A stretch of DNA of 20,761 nucleotides from an uncultured Clostridium sp. (GTDB lineage Bacteria > Bacillota > Clostridia > Lachnospirales > Lachnospiraceae). The notes under the pieces were generated by a model. The model saw only the letters and a list, made by a program, of their open reading frames with translations. It was not told the DNA's origin and did no database searches. Made by a program: the position numbers and the translations under genes. The stretch covers positions 1-20,761 of the forward strand of contig CALELW010000060.1 of the NCBI GenBank assembly GCA_937902905.1. The letters are read 5' to 3'. Positions 7,014 to 13,842 of this stretch are shown here, one piece after another. Numbering within the stretch: position 1 is the stretch's first letter; each line of letters begins with the position of its first letter.

Positions 7014-8024
7014 TTATTGCTGTGTTGCTTTTACAAACTCTTCCATCTTCTCATATGCCTTGCCGCTGTCAATGAGCTCTTCTGCCTTTTTAATACCCTC
7101 TTCCATCGTCAGATTCTCAGAGCCAAGATAAATACCGATACCGGCATTCATAAGGACAACGTCACGTTTTGCGCCTTTTAATGTTCCGGAAAGAATATCC
7201 TTTGTAATCTGTGCATTTTCTTCCGGTGTACCGCCAACTAACTCAGCCAATGGATATGTGGAAAGACCAAACTGCTCCGGTGTAATCTCAAATGAAGTCA
7301 GTTCTCCATCCTTGATTTCACAGCAGTGTGTAGATCCCGTTACCGTAATCTCATCAAGTCCATCGCTGCCGCAAACAGACATTCCTCTTGTAACGCCAAG
7401 ATTTGCTAATACCTCTGCCAATTTTTCCACCAGTTCTTTATCATAGACACCAAGAAGCTGGCGGGAAGCATTTGCCGGATTCGTAAGTGGTCCGAGAATA
7501 TTAAAAATGGTTCTCTCTCCCATTTCTTTACGAACCGGTCCGACATTTTTCATTGCTGAATGATATTTCTGCGCAAATAAAAATGCCATATCCGTCTCTT
7601 CGAGTACTTCTTCTGTGCGGTCTGTCTCAAGCATTAAATTTACTCCTAATTTTTCAAGAATATCTGCGGCACCGCTTTTACTTGAAACACTGCGGTTTCC
7701 ATGTTTTGCTACCGGAATTCCCGCTGCTGCAATAACAAAAGCCGATGTTGTAGAAATATTAAATGTTCCAACTTCGTCACCGCCGGTTCCAACAATTTCA
7801 AGCACCTCTTTCTTTGGCTGTAAATGAGTTCCCACAGCTCTCATTCCTTTGGCACATGCCGTTATTTCCGTAATGGTTTCACCTTTCATTCGAAGCGCCG
7901 TCAAAAACGCTGCCATCTGAACCTGAGAAGCCTCTCCGGTCATAATTTCTTTCATCGTCTCAAGTGCTTCCTCATAAGTTAAATCCTCATTGTTAATTAC
8001 TTTGTGTAATGCTTCTTTAATCAT
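7014..8024 (-). CDS. trpD: Anthranilate phosphoribosyltransferase
   Basis: TrpD transfers a phosphoribosyl group from PRPP to anthranilate. I choose the ATG at 8022-8024, giving 336 residues, because GGAG lies 8 bases upstream. The GTG at 8031-8033 is in frame but overlaps that ribosome site and is less likely. Diagnostic motifs are VGTGGDEVGTFNIST (PRPP and magnesium binding), KHGNRSVSSKSGAAD and the GERTIFNILGPLTNPA stretch. There is no amidotransferase fusion; TrpG is separate and just upstream, with a 15-base gap. All family motifs appear intact. Confidence 0.97.
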   Translation of the reverse strand: MIKEALHKVINNEDLTYEEALETMKEIMTGEASQVQMAAFLTALRMKGETITEITACAKGMRAVGTHLQPKKEVLEIVGTGGDEVGTFNISTTSAFVIAAAGIPVAKHGNRSVSSKSGAADILEKLGVNLMLETDRTEEVLEETDMAFLFAQKYHSAMKNVGPVRKEMGERTIFNILGPLTNPANASRQLLGVYDKELVEKLAEVLANLGVTRGMSVCGSDGLDEITVTGSTHCCEIKDGELTSFEITPEQFGLSTYPLAELVGGTPEENAQITKDILSGTLKGAKRDVVLMNAGIGIYLGSENLTMEEGIKKAEELIDSGKAYEKMEEFVKATQQ

Positions 8025-8039
8025 AACAGTCACTCCAAT

Positions 8040-8609
8040 CTAATGTATTTTCAAAAAATTATTTACCAGTGTCATCCCCTGCGGGGTAAGAATTGATTCC
8101 GGATGGAACTGAAGTCCGTATACCGGATATTTTTTATGACAGACTGCCATGACTTCATCATTTTCGTCTTTGGCAATCACCTGTAATTCATCCGGCATAG
8201 AAGCAAGGTCAGCAATCAGTGAATGATATCTTGCCACCGGAATCTGTTTCTCCAATCCCTTAAAAATAGGATTTTCGTTATCAATCGTTACTACACTTTG
8301 TTTTCCATGCATTAACTGTTTCGCATGGCAGATTTTGGCGCCAAACACTTCACAAATTGCCTGATGTCCAAGACACACACCAAGAATTGGAAATTCGCCT
8401 TTCAGCTGCCCAATTACTTCCTCACAGATACCGGCATCCTTTGGATATCCGGGACCCGGTGACAAAATAATATGTGTTGGCTTCATCGCCCGAATTTCAT
8501 CAATGGTGCATTCGTCGTTACGGACCACTTTGATATCCGGCTCAACCGTTCCAAAAAACTGTACCAGATTATACGAAAAACTATCGTAGTTATCAATTAG
8601 AAGTATCAT
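8040..8609 (-). CDS. trpG: Anthranilate synthase glutamine amidotransferase subunit
   Basis: TrpG hydrolyses glutamine and supplies ammonia to TrpE for anthranilate synthesis. The 189-residue protein is a class I amidotransferase with catalytic Cys79 in GVCLGHQAI, the His169-Glu171 pair in FHPES, and the SPGPGYP oxyanion loop. Its ATG overlaps the trpE stop by 4 bases (ATGA), with AAGGAGG inside the end of trpE, a standard sign of coupled translation of two subunits. In organisms with only one such gene it also serves folate synthesis as PabA; whether that holds here cannot be told from the window. Confidence 0.96.
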   Translation of the reverse strand: MILLIDNYDSFSYNLVQFFGTVEPDIKVVRNDECTIDEIRAMKPTHIILSPGPGYPKDAGICEEVIGQLKGEFPILGVCLGHQAICEVFGAKICHAKQLMHGKQSVVTIDNENPIFKGLEKQIPVARYHSLIADLASMPDELQVIAKDENDEVMAVCHKKYPVYGLQFHPESILTPQGMTLVNNFLKIH

Positions 8610-10072
8610 GGTTTCAGCGCCTCCTTTGCATTTTCAATCGCAAGCATTACAGCCTTTGCTTTGTTGGCTGACTCTTCGTATTCCATTCGTGGTTTACTGT
8701 CTGCCACAATGCCGCCACCTGCCTGAACATAAACTTTACCATTCTTTTTCACTGCCATACGGATGGCAATACAGGTATCTAAGTTTCCACTGAAATCAAT
8801 GTAGCCAAGTGCTCCACCGTAAATGCCGCGCGGTTCTTTTTCCAGTTCATCAATAATTTCACAGGCACGGATTTTTGGTGCCCCCGATAAAGTTCCCGCC
8901 GGCAGTACGGAAGCGATGGCATCCAATGCATCCTTATCTTTGCGGATATTGCCTTCCACCTGTGAGCAGATGTGCATGATTTTGGAATACTTATGAATCA
9001 TTTTGTATTTAGTCACTTCCACCGAACCAAACTCGGAGATTCTTCCCAAATCATTTCTTCCCAAATCCACTAACATGTTGTGCTCCGACAATTCTTTTTC
9101 ATCGGATAACAAATCTGCTACAAGTGCTTCATCTTCTTTCTCATCTTTGCCACGCGGTCTTGAACCGGCAACCGGGAAGGTAATTAAACGCCCGTTTTCT
9201 AAGCGAACCAAAGTCTCCGGTGAGGTACTCATGATTTCTACATCTTCCAGATTCATATATACCATGTATGGTGACGGATTCGTTGTCCGAAGTACACGGT
9301 ATGGATGAATCAGGCTTCCCTCATAATCACTGGAAAAGCGTCTTGATAATACTGCCTGAAAAATATCACCATCGTAAATATATTCTTTTGTCTTTTCGAC
9401 AATCTTCGTATATTCATCCTCTGTTACATTGCACTCAAATTTCACTTTGTCATAAATCGGCTCCTCCGGAATCTTTGACTCATCGCGAATCAAGGCAATC
9501 ATTCCTTTGATATCTGCTTGTGCTTTTGCATAGTTGGCAGCAATATCACCATCCGTCCGGACATTTACAATAAGGACAATTTTTTGTTTCAGATGGTCAT
9601 AGGCAATCACCTTATCAAACATCATCAAATCATAATCCTCAAATTCGCCACGCTTAACCGAAAGTTTCTTTTCCGCCTGTGCAATCATCGCATAGGCAAA
9701 ATATCCGACAAATCCACCGGCAAATGGTGGCATTCCTTCAATTTTAGGAGCTTTATGCTCTGCTAAGATATCTCTTAATACCTGGAAACAATTGTCTGTC
9801 TCTACTTTCTTTGTCTCCTGTCTTTCTTTTATCGTCACTGTGTTTTCTTTGCAGGAAACCCGCATGACCGGGTCATATCCGAGGAACGAATAACGTCCCC
9901 ATTTTTCTCCTCCCTCAACACTCTCTAACAGGTAATAATTCTTTTTTCCTGCCGCTATTTTTCTTAATAACTGAATCGGCGTAACCAAATCGGCAAAAAT
10001 TTCTTCCTGAATCGGCACTAAATCATACCCTTTTGCCAGTTCTTTCACTTCTTCTAACGTTTTTGTTGTCAT
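8606..10072 (-). CDS. trpE: Anthranilate synthase component I
   Basis: TrpE converts chorismate to anthranilate with ammonia from TrpG and is the committed, feedback-controlled step. I start at ATG 10070-10072 (488 residues) because TGGAGG lies 5 bases upstream; the ATG at 10084 overlaps that ribosome site. The LLES motif (residues 48-51), part of the tryptophan-binding inhibition site in studied enzymes, is present, so feedback control is likely. The chorismate-binding core has SPETLVRLENGRL, PVAGSRPRGK, PAGTLSGAPKIRA and AGGGIVADSKP, as expected. It is the first gene of the operon behind the T-box leader. Motif spacing favours TrpE over aminodeoxychorismate synthase PabB, and so does the operon context. 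Confidence 0.97.
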   Translation of the reverse strand: MTTKTLEEVKELAKGYDLVPIQEEIFADLVTPIQLLRKIAAGKKNYYLLESVEGGEKWGRYSFLGYDPVMRVSCKENTVTIKERQETKKVETDNCFQVLRDILAEHKAPKIEGMPPFAGGFVGYFAYAMIAQAEKKLSVKRGEFEDYDLMMFDKVIAYDHLKQKIVLIVNVRTDGDIAANYAKAQADIKGMIALIRDESKIPEEPIYDKVKFECNVTEDEYTKIVEKTKEYIYDGDIFQAVLSRRFSSDYEGSLIHPYRVLRTTNPSPYMVYMNLEDVEIMSTSPETLVRLENGRLITFPVAGSRPRGKDEKEDEALVADLLSDEKELSEHNMLVDLGRNDLGRISEFGSVEVTKYKMIHKYSKIMHICSQVEGNIRKDKDALDAIASVLPAGTLSGAPKIRACEIIDELEKEPRGIYGGALGYIDFSGNLDTCIAIRMAVKKNGKVYVQAGGGIVADSKPRMEYEESANKAKAVMLAIENAKEALKP

Positions 10073-10080
10073 ACTTACCT

Positions 10081-10113
10081 CCATTCTAAAGCATTTTTCG
10101 CTTTTTGGAATGG
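10081..10113 (-). promoter_or_regulatory. Hairpin touching the trpE ribosome binding site
   Basis: On the minus strand CCATTC (10108-10113) pairs with GAATGG (10081-10086), and AAAGC (10100-10104) with GCTTT (10088-10092), leaving a 7-base loop and a small internal mismatch. The GG at its base is part of the TGGAGG ribosome site of trpE. It would form only after T-box read-through and may tune translation modestly. Confidence 0.35.
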
Positions 10114-10152
10114 TGTGATTGAATCGGGAGTATAAGCAGTAATCCTAGGAAA

Positions 10153-10200
10153 TAAAAAAGCTCTTATCCCTATCCTTCTTCGGATATAGGGACAAGAGCT
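10153..10200 (-). terminator. Intrinsic terminator of the T-box leader
   Basis: On the minus strand AGCTCTTGTCCCTATATCC (10182-10200) pairs with the copy at 10159-10175 (GGATAGGGATAAGAGCT), allowing a two-base bulge and a G-U pair, with a 6-base loop and a T6 tail. It lies directly after the T-box sequence, and its 5' arm includes the CCC expected to pair with the GGG of the T-box in the antiterminator. This is the off state when charged tRNA-Trp is plentiful. Confidence 0.93.
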
Positions 10201-10435
10201 GTAAATTCTCCTGCGGTACCACCCACATTGATTACAAAGTAATCCACTCAATCATGCACCATCATGCATTCCTGTAGATAACGGTCCAGGTTTCCGTCAG
10301 CGTCTACTCTCAGATTTGATTTCAAGCTGCCCTCCCGAGTCCATTCACTGTCTACTGGCTATTGCCTCGCACCTGCCGGCAACTCTCTGAAAACGACATA
10401 GACACCTACTACTCTCGGTCAACGGTTTTTCCATC
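10153..10435 (-). ncRNA. Tryptophan T-box riboswitch (trp operon leader)
   Basis: The leader senses uncharged tRNA-Trp and controls transcription of trpEGDCBA. The minus strand shows the parts in order. A Stem I base CCGAG (10414-10418) pairs with CTCGG (10335-10339), with AGTAG on the 5' side. An apical region carries AGAGAG and GGTG elements. The specifier loop GAATGGA has the Trp codon UGG at 10341-10343, one base before the Stem I base. Downstream, at 10212-10225, is the highly conserved T-box TGGGTGGTACCGCA, which pairs with the tRNA acceptor end, followed by the terminator. The UGG assignment fits the downstream genes. The exact 5' end is inferred from the promoter. Confidence 0.96.
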
Positions 10436-10442
10436 TGCTACT

Positions 10443-10471
10443 AATATACTCTCATTTTTTTTTGATGTCAA
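10443..10471 (-). promoter_or_regulatory. Near-consensus vegetative promoter of the trp operon
   Basis: On the minus strand, TTGACA (10466-10471) and TATATT (10443-10448) are exactly 17 bases apart. Transcription would begin near 10435, just before Stem I. The promoter begins only 11 bases after the GH8 stop codon region, and I see no terminator between them, so some GH8 read-through into the leader is possible. Confidence 0.9.
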
Positions 10472-10482
10472 CATTTTTTTCA

Positions 10483-13323
10483 TTATTTCATAAATTGGAA
10501 CCATTCCAGTTCAACACCCGCTTTATTTGCCTGAATGTAAATCGTGACGCTTCCGGTAAGGTTTGGATAAATCGTATTAGATACTTCTTTCCACGAACCA
10601 TTTCCAAGATTATACACCGTTGCTGCTGTCGAACTAAGGCTTCCCTTCCGCACAAACAACTGTCCACTGTTATTTGGCTCTTTGACATAAGCAGCTATCT
10701 TTGCTGCCTTCTCACTTCCAAAATCGAGCGTAAATGTGATATAGGAATCTGTGCTGTTAAATGTCACTTTACCATCCGAAACCGTTACATCATTCGAATT
10801 TTCAAACGATACCGCCTGAATTTTATCAAAGGGACCGGTCACTGTCGGTGTCTCTCCTGTCGCACTGTTTTTAACAGTAATTGACAGTGTCGCAAACGCT
10901 CCGGCATCAAATACAAACGTCAGTGTCGTAGTACCAACCGGCTGCTTTGCCAGATACTCTTTTAAAATTGTTACCGTATCGCCATCTATGGTGTAATCCG
11001 TTCCCTGTTCCAGCACAACATTTCCATTACGGATTTTTGAAAAATGTCTTTCTCCACTTAAAATCAAATTTGTCGTAATGTCTGTCTGTGCTTCTTCTTT
11101 CAAATCAAATTCTGCTTTGGTTGTTGAAATTTTTCCGTTTACAACAGGTTCCGGTGCATCACCTGACAGATATGCACGGAATTTACCACTACAGTGCAGA
11201 AGCCCCATCATGTACAGGCATCCATCATAATAACGGTATTTTCCGGTAGTCGGCGAAACATTCCACAAGTCTTCCACAAATGCCCATGCTTTTTGTGTGC
11301 TTGCCGCCAGCCCGGCCGTCGCATTCATCGCAACAAGTCCCGGTGAATGATCTGTACTATATTCTTTGCTGCCATCAAGCGTCCATTGATTTCCATAACT
11401 GTCCACGCCCTTGTCATAGAAAAATGATTGTAAGGTATTCGCATGGGTAACTGCCCAGTCATCTTTTGCCCACCATGCGTAATCACATGCAATGTTGGCA
11501 GCAATACGCCACGCATCAAAACGGAAATCTTTGTGGTCGCCTTCATTTCTTGCCGCTCCCGAATATTCCGAATAATCCGGTCCTAATCCCGTTGACGCAT
11601 TCGTTGCATTCTTAAAATGTTCACGGCTTGCTTTCGCTGCTTCACTCCAAAACTCATTGTCTTCATCCGCTTCAAGAGCCCACACCTCATAAAATGCCGG
11701 CAAATGATAGGAAGGGTCCGTATAGGTAGCGGCATTTCCAATTGGACAGAACACCGGCATTTTATAGGTGGAATCGAACATATTCACACCCTGTCCGTCA
11801 TCTGCCTGATGGAGCATCGTCGTAAGAATCTCCTGTGCCTGTGTATGATAGTCATAGATGCCATCACCGTCACCCCAGCGTGCAGAAGCAAACAATAACG
11901 ATGTTGCAAAATATTCTTCTCCATCGGATGCCGGTGTGTTTTCCATTTTACTTCCGCTCGTTGTCATCCGCCATGCAAAATAACCTTTGTATTCTCCACT
12001 GGTATGCTGCATATAAGTCTTTGCCCATTTCCAAAGACGGTTAAATTCTCCCTGTCTATCCATCTGGACACAAATCATCATACCATAGGACATTCCCTCC
12101 GAGCGCACATCGTTGGTGTCAGCGGTATAAATATATGCCATGTCATCTCCTACCGGATAATAAATGCGTTCATCCTCGGTTCCATAGAACAATTTTTCCC
12201 ATGTCGATTCGACTTTTTTGTTTATTTCATCCTCAGAATATCCAAATTCTTTAAAAAAATTGCGGTAATTTCCTGTGTAGGCAGCCCCTTTGGAAGCCGG
12301 CACAGGTGCCGGTGGTGCCTCCGGTATGTCTCCGATGTAATAAAGTTCATAACTATTGATATAGGTGTCATTAGAGCCATTATCCGTTTCCAGCAAAAAC
12401 TTAATTTCCTGTGTTCCGGTTACATCTGTCAATTTGAAATCAAACGACTGTGAAGAAAGCGAAGTTCCGGTAAAACTAACCGCCCCTACTTTCTTGCCGC
12501 CGATATAAACCGACATACCGGCTGTCGATGAATTGCTTGAAGCCCCTTTGACGACCATACGGTATTTCTTATTTGTTCCTGTAAACTCATGCGAAGTGGA
12601 ACAATAATCTCCATTGCTGTAAAGTGCCATCGCCGAAAAACTCAAACCGCTTTTTGGTCCTGCCGCATTTCCATAAGTCATCTTACTGCATTCCCCCTCG
12701 CTCACAAGCTGTGGCGTAGGAGTAGGCGTAGGAACCGGCGTTACTGTAGCAGTTGCGGTTGGCGTCCCAGTCGTGCCCGGTTTTGTTGTGGCTGTTGCGG
12801 TCACATCCGGTTTTGTTGTCGCGGCAGCTGTCGCAGTTGATTTTGCCGTTGCTGTTGCAGTTGCCGTCGGTTTCGTAGTTTTCGCAGACGATTTTACGGT
12901 CGCCGCCGGTGATTTTGTTTGCTTTTGTATCGTATTTTTCGGTAAAACCTTTACTTTTAAACGACGCTTCTTATTCTTTCCCTTTTGTGTCACAGTAATC
13001 TTTGCGTTTCCCTTTTTTTTCGCAAAAAGCTGTCCCTTTTTACTGACAAACAAAACTTTTGCATTGGAAGATTTGAATTTCAGTTTCTTCTTCATCTTCT
13101 TTACCGGTACTTTTTTACCATTAACCTTTACTTTTAACTGAATTTTTTTACCTGCCCGAATAGTAAGAACACCGTTTTTCTTCTTATTCAGAATGGTAAT
13201 TGTCTGCTTCTTTTTCTTCGCCTGTGAAACAGTGGCTGACCCGTTTGCCATACACGTTGTAATCACAAGTGAAAAGACAAGAAATAACACCAAATACTGT
13301 TTCCCCTTTTTTGCTCTTTCCAT
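10483..13323 (-). CDS. Secreted modular GH8 xylanase, probably reducing-end xylose-releasing exo-oligoxylanase
   Basis: This 946-residue protein has a signal peptide (1 to about 35), a very lysine-rich Ig-like domain (about 36-128), a Thr/Ala/Pro linker (about 129-205), a CBM36-like calcium-dependent xylan-binding module (about 206-332, with the DNGSND-x-Y region expected to bind calcium), a GH8 catalytic domain (about 348-722), an X2-like module (about 727-820) and a CBM6-like module (about 831-946). The GH8 part resembles the Rex enzyme of Bacillus halodurans: YYPVGDDMAYI, NDVRSEGMSYGMM with proposed acid Glu409, FRFDAWR with proposed base Asp603, and TDHSPGLVAMNA. Rex removes xylose from the reducing end of xylo-oligosaccharides. 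The start follows AGGAGGG 8 bases upstream. It sits 38 bases after smpB, so it may be co-transcribed with smpB. No sortase or SLH anchor is seen; the basic domain may hold it to the wall. GH8 is secure; Rex specificity is likely; the Ig-like and CBM6 calls are weaker. Confidence 0.92.
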   Translation of the reverse strand: MERAKKGKQYLVLFLVFSLVITTCMANGSATVSQAKKKKQTITILNKKKNGVLTIRAGKKIQLKVKVNGKKVPVKKMKKKLKFKSSNAKVLFVSKKGQLFAKKKGNAKITVTQKGKNKKRRLKVKVLPKNTIQKQTKSPAATVKSSAKTTKPTATATATAKSTATAAATTKPDVTATATTKPGTTGTPTATATVTPVPTPTPTPQLVSEGECSKMTYGNAAGPKSGLSFSAMALYSNGDYCSTSHEFTGTNKKYRMVVKGASSNSSTAGMSVYIGGKKVGAVSFTGTSLSSQSFDFKLTDVTGTQEIKFLLETDNGSNDTYINSYELYYIGDIPEAPPAPVPASKGAAYTGNYRNFFKEFGYSEDEINKKVESTWEKLFYGTEDERIYYPVGDDMAYIYTADTNDVRSEGMSYGMMICVQMDRQGEFNRLWKWAKTYMQHTSGEYKGYFAWRMTTSGSKMENTPASDGEEYFATSLLFASARWGDGDGIYDYHTQAQEILTTMLHQADDGQGVNMFDSTYKMPVFCPIGNAATYTDPSYHLPAFYEVWALEADEDNEFWSEAAKASREHFKNATNASTGLGPDYSEYSGAARNEGDHKDFRFDAWRIAANIACDYAWWAKDDWAVTHANTLQSFFYDKGVDSYGNQWTLDGSKEYSTDHSPGLVAMNATAGLAASTQKAWAFVEDLWNVSPTTGKYRYYDGCLYMMGLLHCSGKFRAYLSGDAPEPVVNGKISTTKAEFDLKEEAQTDITTNLILSGERHFSKIRNGNVVLEQGTDYTIDGDTVTILKEYLAKQPVGTTTLTFVFDAGAFATLSITVKNSATGETPTVTGPFDKIQAVSFENSNDVTVSDGKVTFNSTDSYITFTLDFGSEKAAKIAAYVKEPNNSGQLFVRKGSLSSTAATVYNLGNGSWKEVSNTIYPNLTGSVTIYIQANKAGVELEWFQFMK
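12709..12939 (-). repeat. Low-complexity Thr/Ala/Pro linker in the GH8 gene
   Basis: Residues about 129-205 are runs of TATA, TKP and PTPTP, typical of flexible linkers in secreted glycoside hydrolases. It is coding; the plus-strand open frame opposite it is a low-complexity shadow. Confidence 0.85.
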
Positions 13324-13361
13324 ACCAAAACCCTCCTGTCCTGTTTTCTCATGTGCTGTTT

Positions 13362-13829
13362 TTACAGATTTTTTACCTTAAACTCCCGTTCTGCCGCCCG
13401 GCGCTGGTCTTTTTTGGCAATATCCTGACGTTTGTCATATAGTTTTTTACCTTTTGCCAAAGCAATCTCGACCTTTATCAAACTTCCCTTAAAATATACA
13501 CTGAGCGGAACTAACGTATAACCTTTTTGATTCATCTTTCCAATCAGTTTGCGAATCTCATACTTGTGAAGCAGAAGCTTTCTTACACGCAGCGGGTCTT
13601 TATTAAAAATATTGCCTTTTTCGTACGGATTGATATGCATACCGTAAATCTGCACTTCATTATTTTTGTCAATGCGGATAAATGCCTCCTTGATGCTGCA
13701 ATGTCCCTGTCTGACGGATTTCACCTCCGTGCCGACTAGTTCTATACCTGCTTCATACTTTTCTTCTATAAAATAATCATGCCATGCTTTTTTATTATTT
13801 GCAATTAATTTGCGTGTTTCTTTTCCCAT
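13362..13829 (-). CDS. smpB: SsrA-binding protein SmpB
   Basis: SmpB binds tmRNA and brings it to stalled ribosomes for trans-translation, tagging incomplete proteins for degradation. Starting at ATG 13827-13829, behind AAAGGAG, gives 155 residues, a normal length; the longer frame to 13886 runs into rnr and lacks a ribosome site. Motifs include NNKKAWHDYFIEEKYEAG, GTEVKSVRQG and the basic tail KKLYDKRQDIAKKDQRR that enters the mRNA channel. It follows rnr by 13 bases, a widespread pairing. The tmRNA gene itself, often next door, is not in this window; the GH8 gene follows instead. Confidence 0.97.
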   Translation of the reverse strand: MGKETRKLIANNKKAWHDYFIEEKYEAGIELVGTEVKSVRQGHCSIKEAFIRIDKNNEVQIYGMHINPYEKGNIFNKDPLRVRKLLLHKYEIRKLIGKMNQKGYTLVPLSVYFKGSLIKVEIALAKGKKLYDKRQDIAKKDQRRAAEREFKVKNL

Positions 13830-13842
13830 TCTTTTTTCTCCT

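Noticed and set aside
10085..10482. Possible tmRNA or small RNA gene in the 400-base gap before trpE
   Set aside because: The gap is fully explained by the trp promoter, T-box leader and terminator; no tRNA-like ends of tmRNA are seen.
10462..10884. Plus-strand frame of 140 codons covering the GH8 3' end
   Set aside because: It is opposite strong GH8 coding sequence and overlaps the trp promoter, with no ribosome site or family match.
12773..13141. Plus-strand frame rich in Val, Ala and Phe that looks membrane-like
   Set aside because: It is the antisense of the Thr/Ala linker and Lys-rich domain of the GH8 gene; the hydrophobic look comes from reverse-complemented Lys and Thr codons.
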